This document shows, one piece after another, positions 19,782-28,709 of a DNA stretch of 64,000 bases. Both the position numbers and the translations under genes were made by a program. Under the pieces are notes generated by a model. That model saw only the letters and a program-made list of their open reading frames with translations. It made no database searches and had not been told where the DNA came from. Each line of letters opens with the position of its first letter. Position 1 is the stretch's first letter. Source of the stretch: Membranihabitans marinus (lineage in GTDB: Bacteria; Bacteroidota; Bacteroidia; Chitinophagales; Saprospiraceae). Where the stretch lies: assembly GCF_021729155.1 (NCBI RefSeq), contig NZ_JAJQYA010000016.1:16441-80440 (forward strand), in the 5' to 3' direction.

Positions 19782-20369
19782 TTATGCCTTCTCTTTTTCC
19801 GCTTTAGCAGAGGCTGATTTCAATGCTCTTGGTATTTCAATTGAAGCCACAGGGATGTTCATTGAATTCAAGATTGAAATATTTTCGCCGACGGTAATAT
19901 CTTTTACTCTTTTCGTTCCACCCAAAACCATATCTGAAATATCAACTGATAATTCATCTACCAAATTCTCAGGAGTGGTTTTGATTAAGATCTCACGAAC
20001 TTTTTGGATCAATTTACCCCCTTCTTTAACACCAGGTGCATTTCCTACACAACGCAAAGGAACGTTTACTTTTACAGTTGTTCCCTCAGTCAATGTTAGA
20101 AAGTCTAAGTGTTCAACTTTCTCAGAAACAGGGTGGAATTGTGAATCCTTAAGGATAGAAGTATATTTTTTACCATCTATGGTCAATTCAGCCAATTTAA
20201 ACTCAGGGGTAAAAACCAAAGTTTTCACCTGTTTTGGATCTGTATAGAAATGAATATTCTCTTCCGCACCATATAGTACACACGGAATCTGACCTTCTCT
20301 TCTCAATCTCTTAGAGTTCTTCTTGCCCAAACCATCTCTCAGGTTGCCGGTAATGTTCACTTTTTGCAT
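19782..20369 (-). CDS. rplY: 50S ribosomal protein L25 / general stress protein Ctc
   Basis: 5S-rRNA-binding L25 of the long TL5/Ctc type, 195 aa from ATG 20369 (MQKVNITGNLRDGLGKK). An in-frame upstream ATG adds only 10 unlikely residues and lies close to the predicted promoter. The N-terminal domain (RLRREGQIPCVLYG, EHLDFLTL) binds 5S rRNA. The C-terminal beta domain (VKVNVPLRCVG, ENLVDELSVDIS) is followed by an Ala/Lys-rich tail. It is monocistronic, with a consensus promoter and a strong terminator. Confidence 0.95.
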   Translation of the reverse strand: MQKVNITGNLRDGLGKKNSKRLRREGQIPCVLYGAEENIHFYTDPKQVKTLVFTPEFKLAELTIDGKKYTSILKDSQFHPVSEKVEHLDFLTLTEGTTVKVNVPLRCVGNAPGVKEGGKLIQKVREILIKTTPENLVDELSVDISDMVLGGTKRVKDITVGENISILNSMNIPVASIEIPRALKSASAKAEKEKA

Positions 20370-20396
20370 AATAGATACATTATTTGTAATGGAGCG

Positions 20397-20426
20397 CAAA
20401 TATATGTTATTTATTTACATTATCAA
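20397..20426 (-). promoter_or_regulatory. Promoter for rplY
   Basis: On the minus strand: TTG, exactly 19 bp, TATATTTG, a perfect consensus match, with a leader of about 20 nt to ATG 20369. Confidence 0.65.
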
Positions 20427-20625
20427 ACTGTCTTTGAGATTATTATTGATTAAAAATAAAATTTTATTGAGAAAATGTCTTATCTACTTTGTTTTTATCT
20501 GTATATTACTGGTTGTTTATATAATCAGTCAGAATAGTTTAACTTCTATCTGGATATGTACTAGGTAGAATAGTAGGACTAGATTTCTTTCTTTTTCATT
20601 GAATATCATACTTTGTAATATAGAA

Positions 20626-20654
20626 TTGGTCATAAAACTAATCGGATAAATTTG
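20626..20654 (+). promoter_or_regulatory. Putative promoter for the cytochrome module
   Basis: TTG, 18 bp, TAAATTTG. A second TAAATTTG at 20735-20742 lacks a -33 partner. Apart from these boxes and the rplY promoter, the 391-bp gap 20370-20760 is A/T-rich with nothing else recognised. Confidence 0.45.
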
Positions 20655-20760
20655 CCGTTAGGATATAATTGTAAATGCCCTTGGCGAAACTATTAGAATT
20701 TTATTAGAAAATTATAATTTCAAATTGGTTTTGCTAAATTTGGCTCAATTATTAAGAATT

Positions 20761-21096
20761 ATGAAAAGATTAGTATTTGCCATCTCATTTTTGTATTTTT
20801 CTGTATTGTCTTGTACCAAAGATCAAGTACCACCAAGAGAAAAATGTACCGATGCTGTGACGTATGAAGATATAGAATTTTTGATTGAACGCAGTTGTGC
20901 TACTAGTGGATGTCATGACGGTTCGAGTGGATATGGAGACTATCATAATTTTGAGGGAATGAAAACCGATATTGCCAATGGGGGTTTTGAAGCAGAGGTA
21001 ATCTTAAACGGGACTATGCCCAAGGACGATACATTGTCCACTGAAGAATTTAGACTCTTTCAATGTTGGGTCGATAATGGATATTTAGAGGAATAA
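20761..21096 (+). CDS. Small lipoprotein with CX4CH heme-like motif
   Basis: 111-aa lipoprotein (lipobox Cys in LYFSVLSC, about residue 18), starting at ATG 20761; the upstream TTG extension lacks a signal. The mature part has CATSGCH, a CX4CH motif, then DGSSGYGDY and later GTMPKDD and FQCWVDNGY, which resembles the Planctomycete-type cytochrome C domain. Heme attachment at CX4CH is possible but unproven. It is followed at 12 bp by a DUF5777 barrel protein and then a di-heme cytochrome, suggesting a shared envelope electron-transfer function. Confidence 0.75.
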   Translation: MKRLVFAISFLYFSVLSCTKDQVPPREKCTDAVTYEDIEFLIERSCATSGCHDGSSGYGDYHNFEGMKTDIANGGFEAEVILNGTMPKDDTLSTEEFRLFQCWVDNGYLEE

Positions 21097-21108
21097 CGAA
21101 AGTATAAA

Positions 21109-21969
21109 ATGATTAAAAATTGGATTTTTATCGCATGTAGCTTGTTTTTTGTTAACCTAATACAAGCTCAGGAAAAGACAGATTACATTTACAAGGATCG
21201 CAGAATTATCAATTCGTGGTCCACAGAAGTACTGCCTAAGCGAGTGCTCGATTTTCGAGTAGGACATAGGTTTGGCGATATTTCTGGCTCTAGTGGTGGA
21301 TGGCAAACTTTTTATGGTTTGGAAAATTCTACAGATGTTTTAATTGGCTTTGATTATGGATTGACAGATAAGATTACCATTGGGGTAAGTCGTGCCAAGG
21401 GAGCGGGGCCACTTGGACAGTTGGTCAATGGTCAATTGCTTTGGCAGATAGCCAGCCGTGGTACAGATAGACCTGCTTCATTGGGGCTAATGGGTATGGC
21501 TACTATGTCTACGATGGCTAAAAGTACCAATCCCTCAGCACTAAGTTATTTCCCAAAATTTGAACACCGGTTTATATATTATGGCGAATTAGTGGCGGCA
21601 AAACGTATGGCTAGATGGTTGTCTGGTTCTTTGGGTTTGAATTATGTCCATAGAAATTATGTGGGATTGAATGGCGAAACCGATCTCTTTGCAGTTACTG
21701 TAGGTGGAAGAATTCAATTAAGTCGATCTATTTCTTTAATTGCAGAAGCGACCTATCCTATAAGTGTAAACTTATCAAAGGACGATAATTATTACTTTCC
21801 CCTTGGTTTTGGATTGGAGTGGGAGACCGGAGGAGGTCATATCTTCCAAATTAATTTAATCAATTCCAAAGGGATGATAGAAACCGATTATATTCCCTAT
21901 TCTACCTCTAATTGGGAAGATGGCGGAATACGAATGGGCTTCACTATTTCTAGAAAATTTAAGACTTAA
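21109..21969 (+). CDS. DUF5777 family beta-barrel protein
   Basis: 286-aa exported protein with a signal peptide ending near LIQAQ (residue 21). Alternating short strands (LDFRVGHRFGDI, NSTDVLIGFDYGLTDKITIGVSR) and a final aromatic strand (GGIRMGFTISRKF) indicate an outer-membrane barrel of the DUF5777 type. These are often found next to cytochrome c and YceI-like genes in Bacteroidota. It probably forms one transcript with the upstream CX4CH lipoprotein. Confidence 0.8.
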   Translation: MIKNWIFIACSLFFVNLIQAQEKTDYIYKDRRIINSWSTEVLPKRVLDFRVGHRFGDISGSSGGWQTFYGLENSTDVLIGFDYGLTDKITIGVSRAKGAGPLGQLVNGQLLWQIASRGTDRPASLGLMGMATMSTMAKSTNPSALSYFPKFEHRFIYYGELVAAKRMARWLSGSLGLNYVHRNYVGLNGETDLFAVTVGGRIQLSRSISLIAEATYPISVNLSKDDNYYFPLGFGLEWETGGGHIFQINLINSKGMIETDYIPYSTSNWEDGGIRMGFTISRKFKT

Positions 21970-22056
21970 TAGATACTATAAAGTAAGAAAAGGGCTGAAT
22001 GTTTAACTTTTATAGACTTGGTCCAATAATTGGAATGATGGTAAAATGATTAATAG

Positions 22057-23094
22057 ATGAGAAAAGTCATATATAGTGGTGTAATTATCCTAGCTGTGCT
22101 GTTGATGGGATGGCAAAAGGCGTCTATCAATTTTACATTGAGTGAGGATATGCCTTTAGCGGAAATTGTAGAACAATTGGAAGGGAAACCCAATCCCTAT
22201 CATCCGGATGAATCATTGGAAGGAGTATCTGCTGAAAGCGGAAGAGAATTGTTTTTTGAAGGCGAGACAAAACAGCCAGGTAGTTTTTTTAATACCAGAA
22301 GAGTAAGTAAATATTTTACTTGTAACGCCTGCCATAATACTGAGCGCGAAGATGCAGATCTTACCAACCTAGATCCCGAGGCTAGATTGCAGTATGTGAT
22401 TGATAACAATTTGCCCTTCTTGCCGGGAACAACATTATGGGGTGCTGTCAATAGAGAAGAATTCTATAACGATGATTATTTTAAAAAATATGGGCAATTG
22501 GTCTATCCCGCTCGAGATAATTTAAGAGAAGCCATTCAATTATGTGCCATAGAATGTTCTCAAGGTCGTCCTTTAGAAAAATGGGAAGTAGAATCTATTC
22601 TCGCATATTTTTGGGAAATTGATTTGAAAATTGGAGATTTAGATTTAAGTGAGAGTGAGAAGTTATCTATCGAAAAGGCTATTCAAGATAGAGACCCAGA
22701 ACAGTCCAGTGAAGTGCTAAAATTGTTGAAAACAAAATATCCTCTAAAATCTCCAGCTACATTCCTAGATCCTCCTTCTACCAAAGAGGAGAGAATATTT
22801 GTATCTGGTGACCCCATTAGAGGTCAACATATATTTAAATCTTCTTGTCAATACTGCCACTATGATAACAATTTTAGTTTTTTTGAATTGAATGATGACA
22901 AAATGACGATGAAATACCTCTACCGTCATTTGGCAGATTACGATATTAAGTCAGTCTATCAAGTATTGCGCTATGGGACGCCACCCAAGGCGGGGAAATA
23001 CGCTTATATGCCTCAATATACCGAAGAGCGAATGAGTAAGGCTCAAGTAGTCGATTTGATTACTTATATCAGACGAGAAGCGGGAAAATTATAA
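22057..23094 (+). CDS. Di-heme c-type cytochrome
   Basis: 345-aa exported cytochrome with two CXXCH sites: C89-C92-H93 (TCNACHN) and C264-C267-H268 (CQYCHYD). The YMPQ segment near residue 320 may provide the axial Met of the second heme. It has an N-terminal hydrophobic signal or anchor (GVIILAVLLMGW). The first domain has two further cysteines in CAIECSQG. It is likely a periplasmic or membrane-tethered electron carrier. It belongs to the module at 20761-23094, with an 87-bp gap after the DUF5777 gene, and is followed at 5 bp by a GNAT gene. Confidence 0.85.
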   Translation: MRKVIYSGVIILAVLLMGWQKASINFTLSEDMPLAEIVEQLEGKPNPYHPDESLEGVSAESGRELFFEGETKQPGSFFNTRRVSKYFTCNACHNTEREDADLTNLDPEARLQYVIDNNLPFLPGTTLWGAVNREEFYNDDYFKKYGQLVYPARDNLREAIQLCAIECSQGRPLEKWEVESILAYFWEIDLKIGDLDLSESEKLSIEKAIQDRDPEQSSEVLKLLKTKYPLKSPATFLDPPSTKEERIFVSGDPIRGQHIFKSSCQYCHYDNNFSFFELNDDKMTMKYLYRHLADYDIKSVYQVLRYGTPPKAGKYAYMPQYTEERMSKAQVVDLITYIRREAGKL

Positions 23095-23099
23095 AAATT

Positions 23100-23546
23100 A
23101 TGAGTGTATTGATTAGAAAAGGTGAGGCCAGTGATTTGCCCAGTGTGTTTGAACTGGTAAAAGAACTCGCCGCCTACGAAAAAGCACCTGAACAGGTTAC
23201 GGCTACTTTAGCGGATTATCAACGCGACTTTGACGAAAATATATACGATTTTATCGTAGCGGTTCAAAACGATGACATAGTGGGTATAGCATTGTTCTAT
23301 ATGACGTACTCCACGTGGAAAGGCAGAATGTTGTTTTTGGAAGATTTCGTGGTAAGAGAAGAATTGAGAGGGCAGGGATTAGGCCAATTGCTTTTTGATG
23401 CGACAATAGAAGAAGCCAAACGAAGAGAATGCAAATTGTTGAAGTGGGAAGTATTGGATTGGAATGAACCCGCTATCCAATTTTACCTAAAAAATAATGC
23501 CGTCCTAGAGAAGAATTGGTGGGACGGCAAAATCTATTTTAATTAA
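23100..23546 (+). CDS. GNAT family N-acetyltransferase
   Basis: 148-aa acetyl-CoA-dependent transferase. The acetyl-CoA loop RGQGLGQLL (about 97-105) and the preceding strand LEDFVVREE are clear. The overall pattern (LVKELAAYEKAPEQV, FYMTYSTWKGR, WEVLDWNEPAIQFY) matches the spermidine/diamine acetyltransferase-like subgroup. The substrate is not determined. It sits 5 bp after the cytochrome gene, so it may be co-transcribed. Confidence 0.88.
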   Translation: MSVLIRKGEASDLPSVFELVKELAAYEKAPEQVTATLADYQRDFDENIYDFIVAVQNDDIVGIALFYMTYSTWKGRMLFLEDFVVREELRGQGLGQLLFDATIEEAKRRECKLLKWEVLDWNEPAIQFYLKNNAVLEKNWWDGKIYFN

Positions 23547-23564
23547 TGGATTATTGGCTTGTTG

Positions 23565-24308
23565 TTATACACATTTTTTAAAGGCCTTCATCCAATGGCT
23601 GGCCATTAATTGAGCGCCGGCAATCGATGGATGAACCCCGTCTGGAGCCCAATACGATACAGGGGCAGTTTTCATGGCTTTGTCGAATATTGATTGATAG
23701 GGTATAAATTCAGCCTTGAATTCTGAGGCCAATGCCTTTGCCGTAGCTCGGTATTCATCAAATATGGGCAACCATTTTTTTAAGTCTATAGCTGTACCTC
23801 CTTTGAGAATAAAAGGTTCACCGATAATAAGTTTTACATCGCCCAAAGTATCCTTGGTTTGAGTTAACAATGCCTTGTAATCATTGCGGTATATATCGAT
23901 GGTGCCATTGTATTTGCCATTGATGGTATGCCAATGATCGTTCACCCCTATGAGAATGCTTACCAAATCGGGCTTTATGTCTATGGCATCTTCCCCCCAC
24001 CGGTCTATCAACTGATTGACCTTGTTTCCACTAATGCCCTTGTTGTATATTTGTGGCTGTAATTCTGGATAGTTTTCTAGGATGGAGGCCGATGCTAAAA
24101 AAGCATATCCCTTGCCTAGGGCACTTGAATGATTGGCTTTGTGTACTTTTCTGTCTCGTCCTGCATCAGTAATCGAATCCCCTTGGAATAATATTGTTTT
24201 TATATTTTTGGAAGGCTTGGGGCTGATTGGATTACCATTCATCTGGGGTAAAATAGAAGCTGTCGCCAAAATAGCTGATGTAGTCTGTACAAATTTTCTT
24301 CGTTTCAT
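23565..24308 (-). CDS. SGNH/GDSL hydrolase, Tat-exported
   Basis: Esterase-type hydrolase, 247 aa. The N-terminus MKRRKFVQTTSAI is a twin-arginine-like signal. All SGNH blocks are present: Ser in FQGDSITD (about 44), Gly in NKGISGN, Asn in IGVNDHW, and Asp/His in APDGVHPS near 228-232. It resembles the rhamnogalacturonan or sugar acetylesterase subgroup, but the substrate is inferred. It is the last gene of a three-gene minus-strand run behind the TRIC and FUSC genes. Confidence 0.88.
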   Translation of the reverse strand: MKRRKFVQTTSAILATASILPQMNGNPISPKPSKNIKTILFQGDSITDAGRDRKVHKANHSSALGKGYAFLASASILENYPELQPQIYNKGISGNKVNQLIDRWGEDAIDIKPDLVSILIGVNDHWHTINGKYNGTIDIYRNDYKALLTQTKDTLGDVKLIIGEPFILKGGTAIDLKKWLPIFDEYRATAKALASEFKAEFIPYQSIFDKAMKTAPVSYWAPDGVHPSIAGAQLMASHWMKAFKKCV

Positions 24309-24314
24309 ATTTAT

Positions 24315-24932
24315 TTAACTGTTTTTAGGAATAAATGCCAAAGACCATTTCTTTTTAACGGCCAATATGCGTATAAAAATAATTAAAATTATAGTTATAA
24401 TAATATTAAAAGCCTGGTTGTCATATATTTTTTCTAGTAAAATATAACATATCCCTCCTGTTAAACAAGCTGTTGCATAAATCTCCTTTCTAAAAATCAA
24501 GGGTACTATATTGGTGATTAAATCTCTAAGTACACCGCCAAAAACCGCTGAGATAACCCCCATGGTTAGGGCTATAGAGGCTGGGAATCCCAAAGAAATA
24601 GTCTTTTCCAGTCCTATTATGGTAAATAATCCGATGCCTATGGTGTCGAATAAAAACATGGTTCGGCGCAGTTTGAGAATGTGAGATTGAAACAATAGTG
24701 CCAGTAAGTATCCGATCACTACATAAGTCAAATACTGGGGCTGACTCACCCATAGGACAGGGGTGGCACCCAATAGAAGGTCTCTAATCATTCCTCCGCC
24801 CAAAGCGGTGACAAAGGCTATGACAAGGGAACCAAATAAGTCAAATCGATTGTTGATGGCAGTCAAGGTGCCACTGATGGCAAATACGATGGTTCCAATG
24901 ATGTCTAGATATAGGACAAAGGTGATGTTCAT
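24315..24932 (-). CDS. Trimeric intracellular cation (TRIC) channel family protein
   Basis: 205-aa membrane protein of the UPF0126/YicG type. There are seven hydrophobic helices with two homologous halves, each carrying a conserved Gly-rich motif: ALGGGMIRDLLLG near 45 and AVFGGVLRDLITN near 130. The bacterial members form potassium-permeable channels; the physiological role here is unknown. The gap is 6 bp to the SGNH hydrolase and 16 bp from the FUSC gene. Confidence 0.88.
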   Translation of the reverse strand: MNITFVLYLDIIGTIVFAISGTLTAINNRFDLFGSLVIAFVTALGGGMIRDLLLGATPVLWVSQPQYLTYVVIGYLLALLFQSHILKLRRTMFLFDTIGIGLFTIIGLEKTISLGFPASIALTMGVISAVFGGVLRDLITNIVPLIFRKEIYATACLTGGICYILLEKIYDNQAFNIIITIILIIFIRILAVKKKWSLAFIPKNS

Positions 24933-24948
24933 GTCTTAATACGGTTGA

Positions 24949-27237
24949 TTAACTATATTTTATGGCTATGCTGTGGTCGTCTTGAACTGGGAAATGACGA
25001 ATTGTGTGATCTAGGTTTTCTAAAAGTTCTAAGGCTTTGTAAAGTTCCTCCACAAATATCATCTCTTGTATATAATGAATAGTAATCTCAGTATAGCCAC
25101 CAGATAATTTTGCAATTTGATCTTGAAGACGATTAATGTCAGAACTCATTTCCATTTTCATGGAGGCAATTTCATTGTTAACGTCTTCAATTTCCTTATT
25201 GGATGTGGTAGCCATATCTAATATTTTGTCCCAATAGCTTATTATTTTTTCAAAATAATCAATAATATACATTCTTTCTAATACATAGTTGGGGTGTCTT
25301 TGCAGAAATAGGCCGAGATTGGAGCAAACAGAAAGTAGGGAGGACGATATCATGATCCAAGAAGCATAGTCATTGACATTTCCCTGTTTAGACTTGGGTT
25401 CTGTGAGAATTCGTTGGTATGTCGTCATTAGATTACTCATCTTCAACTGGGCCTCTTTTCGGTCAATTTTATAGGGAGTAATATCTTGATTTTTAGTTAA
25501 TAGTCCTTTGTAAATACTTACAAAATAGGTTTTGCTCGCCTGAAGACTATCTACTAAGAAATATTTAATACTCTTATTTTCCCAAAAAGGGAATAATAAA
25601 CGAATGGAGAATATACATAGAATCGCTGCCAAACCGGTGTCGAGAAACCTAAATAAGGCTGAGGGAATAAAGGCTCTATCCAGGAAGCGATATAGAAATA
25701 AGATATACATGGTGAAAAAAATGGAGGCTATAGCGTAGTTTTTATTTAAAAAGGCAAAACCGCCAAAAAATGCTATGAGGAAGAGTAAAATGTTCCATTC
25801 GTGACTAGGGGCGATTACTACGAAAATCACAAAGGACAAAATTACCCCTATTCCAGTTCCCAATACCCTGTACAACAATCGTTTTTGAGAGACTTTAAAT
25901 CCCGGTTTTAATATGACTAATGAGGTGAATAGTGCCCAATTGGGATTTTGAAAATTCAATAACATGGCAATGAAGTATGCCGTCATGGCCGTAAAAGCCA
26001 CTCTCAATGCATATCTAAAGTAACCCGACTTCAGTGTGAGATGACTAGCAAGTCGATGAATATCTAGTCGATCATGGGTTTGAAAATGACGTATGCTTTC
26101 TGGATTAACCCCTTGCATTGTGGTGTGGACTTGATCCTTAAGGTAAGAGAATAGTAGGTCCAAAGTCTTCATTTGTTGATCCATATAGATTTGGATACTC
26201 TTAAATGTCCTGTAATCATATTCGGTATTTTGTTCAGATTGGACTCCGTCCCTCCATTGAATCATATATTCTTCTAGCCGTACTATTTTTTGCCTCAAGG
26301 TATTGCGCACAGTCTCTTCCTCTAACACCAATTGTGGATGGTTGATTTTTTCCTGTAAATGATTCAGAGAGGTAATAAATAGATCATTGATGTCTATTAA
26401 CATTTTTTTGACCTCATCATGATCTTCAATTTGAACCAATTCCATGAGTTTCCCAGTTGAGGCAATAGCTTCATCAAATAGATCGACTAAGGCTGCGAAA
26501 ATATGAAGCAATTTGCCCATCCTACTCTTAGGGGATACTCGATAACCGTAGTCTCGCATCAACATGCCCCTTACCTTTTCATGACTTTCTGAGATCTGAG
26601 CTTGCTTTTTTGAGAGTTCTAATGTTGTCGCCTTGCTTACATTGGTGGCGGATAGGAGTTGTTGTCTAAGGGCCAAATACTCTGCAGTCAGTTGGATGGT
26701 TCTAGAGATTCTGCGAGAGGATTGGATGGGGCGTTGAATAAAATGCATAACACTGGCAAAAATCATGTACCATAAACCACCACAGAATAATAAAATGGTT
26801 GCCCTTAAGATTTCTTCATAGCCAGAGATATTGGCAGCAAACCCAAGGGAAAGCATGATGGCCAAATTGGACATAAATGCTACCTTGCCAAAATGATAGC
26901 TAAAAGGGGCTAAAAAACTCAGCATGAAAATTAGCATAAATATAAGGAGGTACATCACCGCAGGTATGGCAGCAGAAAATGAAATTAATGCAAATATAAG
27001 TGGGGTAGATATTAGGGAAAATGACATAAGTCCCAATTTGCGTGGGAGTTCTGCTGGTAGATCAATTCCGGATATAAAAGAAGAGCCCAGCATTACCAGT
27101 AATCCTTCTTGCCCATATCCCAAATAGGTTAAGACCAGTAGAGGAATAGCCCCTCCAATGACTATTCTAAAGGCAAATTCCGTATCTTCAGATCTGATAA
27201 AACTACGTAAGGACATAAAACCATATTTTATATGCAA
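24949..27237 (-). CDS. FUSC family (YccS/YhfK-like) membrane protein
   Basis: 762-aa protein with two blocks of membrane helices (about 25-160 and 405-535) separated and followed by long cytoplasmic helical regions, the layout of YccS/YhfK/aromatic-acid-exporter-like FUSC proteins. Recognisable segments include NWALFTSLVILKPGF and YRVLGTGIGV at the start of the FUSC core. The ATG at 27237 gives seven residues before a second ATG at 27216 (MSLRSFIRSED), which may be the true start. Transport substrate unknown. Confidence 0.85.
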   Translation of the reverse strand: MHIKYGFMSLRSFIRSEDTEFAFRIVIGGAIPLLVLTYLGYGQEGLLVMLGSSFISGIDLPAELPRKLGLMSFSLISTPLIFALISFSAAIPAVMYLLIFMLIFMLSFLAPFSYHFGKVAFMSNLAIMLSLGFAANISGYEEILRATILLFCGGLWYMIFASVMHFIQRPIQSSRRISRTIQLTAEYLALRQQLLSATNVSKATTLELSKKQAQISESHEKVRGMLMRDYGYRVSPKSRMGKLLHIFAALVDLFDEAIASTGKLMELVQIEDHDEVKKMLIDINDLFITSLNHLQEKINHPQLVLEEETVRNTLRQKIVRLEEYMIQWRDGVQSEQNTEYDYRTFKSIQIYMDQQMKTLDLLFSYLKDQVHTTMQGVNPESIRHFQTHDRLDIHRLASHLTLKSGYFRYALRVAFTAMTAYFIAMLLNFQNPNWALFTSLVILKPGFKVSQKRLLYRVLGTGIGVILSFVIFVVIAPSHEWNILLFLIAFFGGFAFLNKNYAIASIFFTMYILFLYRFLDRAFIPSALFRFLDTGLAAILCIFSIRLLFPFWENKSIKYFLVDSLQASKTYFVSIYKGLLTKNQDITPYKIDRKEAQLKMSNLMTTYQRILTEPKSKQGNVNDYASWIMISSSLLSVCSNLGLFLQRHPNYVLERMYIIDYFEKIISYWDKILDMATTSNKEIEDVNNEIASMKMEMSSDINRLQDQIAKLSGGYTEITIHYIQEMIFVEELYKALELLENLDHTIRHFPVQDDHSIAIKYS

Positions 27238-27314
27238 AGGTTGGTATTTAAGATTGGTTTTTAAATTATATGACTAATTTTTTAATTTTTAATTTATAAA
27301 TATTTTGTAAGTCT

Positions 27315-27677
27315 ATGGATGCGTCTACTTATATAGAGTATTGTCTTTCTTTGCCTTATACTGAGGAATCTTTTCCTTTTAATGAAACGACCATTGTATT
27401 CAAAGTTGGAAATAAAATATATTCTCTGGCAAATATAGAGCCTTTTGAGTCATTTAATGTTAAATGTGATCCGGAAATGGCTATTGAATTGCGGTCTAGA
27501 TATGCAGAAGTCAAACCTGGGTATCATATGAATAAACGACATTGGAATACTGTGGAAGTCAACGGACATCTATCTGATACATTGTTAAAAGAATGGATTC
27601 TCAATTCTTATATTGCAGTAAAATCTTCTTTGCCTAAAAAAGTTTTGGCTGCCTTGGAAGCCGAGGATGAAGAATAA
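27315..27677 (+). CDS. MmcQ/YjbR family protein
   Basis: 120-aa protein with the CyaY-like MmcQ/YjbR fold: EYCLSLPYTEESFPF at the start, VFKVGNKIYSLANIE, then KPGYHMNKRHWNTVEV and a final helix. Often annotated as DNA-binding; the biological role is unclear. It is monocistronic and divergent from the FUSC gene across a 77-bp A/T-rich gap. Confidence 0.88.
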   Translation: MDASTYIEYCLSLPYTEESFPFNETTIVFKVGNKIYSLANIEPFESFNVKCDPEMAIELRSRYAEVKPGYHMNKRHWNTVEVNGHLSDTLLKEWILNSYIAVKSSLPKKVLAALEAEDEE

Positions 27678-27783
27678 TATCGGTATTGATATTTTGCAAG
27701 ACTGAATTAAAGTATTGGATTTCTATTTGTTCTAAATGTGAAAAAAATGTTGTCGACTCATGATCTATTGGCCGCCATTTCAC

Positions 27784-28704
27784 TTACCCTGTTGGGCTGG
27801 ATTTTAGTGACAATATCGGTTCGCAATGTAAGGGAATAATGGCCTGAAAAGCGGTAGCGATCTGATCAAATAATCCGTGGTGATAGGAGATAGATCTACC
27901 GTCGATTTCTATTACTGGAGTAAGTTCTCCCATACTTCCTGTGGCAAATACACTATCGGCACTGTAGGCTTCGGATAAACTAATATTTTTTTCGACGATG
28001 GGAATGGACAGGGATTGGCAGATGGACATTACCATGGATCTGGTAATGCCGTTGAGACAGGCATCGGCAGTAGGAGTATACACTACGCCTTTTCGAATCA
28101 CAAAGAGATTGCTGCCGTTTAATTCTGCCAAAAATCCATAGGCATCCAACATCAGTCCTGCATCGACACCAGCAAAATTGGCTTGAATTTTGGCTAAAAT
28201 ATTATTGAGCAAATTGTTGTGATGAATTTTTGAGTCTAAATGTCTAGGCGAGTTTCGTTGGACCGCAGTACTGATGACTTTGATTCCTGTTTGATTGTTG
28301 TATACTAGTGGTTTGTGTTCAGCGAGTACAATAAGACAGCAACCAAATTGGTTGAGTCGGGGATCCATGCCACTGGTTATTTTTTCTCCACGGGTTAAGG
28401 TCAGCCGAATGTGTACTTCATCTTTCATTTGGTTTTGGGTTAAAGTTTCATAGATGGCATTTTTTATAAAAGCTTCAGAAGGAATGTCCTCAAAAGCCAA
28501 GGCTTTGGCCGAATGATATAATCGATTTAAATGTTGGTCTAAACAAAACAAACCATCGGAATAAAGTCGTATGCCTTCCCATACAGCATCACCACCTTGG
28601 ACCGAGCTGTCAAAGACAGAGACCTTGGCGTCACTTCTTTTGAATAGTCCATCCTTTACCCATATCTCAATGTCCTTGTTTTTAGGATTAAATGTTTGTA
28701 GCAT
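27784..28704 (-). CDS. Aminotransferase class IV (branched-chain type)
   Basis: PLP-dependent fold-type IV aminotransferase, 306 aa. The catalytic Lys is in HLDSKIHHN, the cofactor-phosphate loop region follows (AELNGSNLFVI), and the C-terminal TGSMGELTPV is conserved. It belongs with the BCAT/D-amino-acid aminotransferase/ADC lyase group; substrate not determined. It lies 5 bp after a sulfotransferase-like gene. That pairing recurs in other bacteria, sometimes as a fusion, so both may act in one unknown pathway. Confidence 0.85.
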   Translation of the reverse strand: MLQTFNPKNKDIEIWVKDGLFKRSDAKVSVFDSSVQGGDAVWEGIRLYSDGLFCLDQHLNRLYHSAKALAFEDIPSEAFIKNAIYETLTQNQMKDEVHIRLTLTRGEKITSGMDPRLNQFGCCLIVLAEHKPLVYNNQTGIKVISTAVQRNSPRHLDSKIHHNNLLNNILAKIQANFAGVDAGLMLDAYGFLAELNGSNLFVIRKGVVYTPTADACLNGITRSMVMSICQSLSIPIVEKNISLSEAYSADSVFATGSMGELTPVIEIDGRSISYHHGLFDQIATAFQAIIPLHCEPILSLKSSPTG

Positions 28705-28709
28705 AGCTG

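Noticed and set aside
20323..20568. 81-codon plus-strand frame upstream of the cytochrome module
   Set aside because: It overlaps the rplY start and its promoter on the other strand; hydrophobic content follows from A/T richness.
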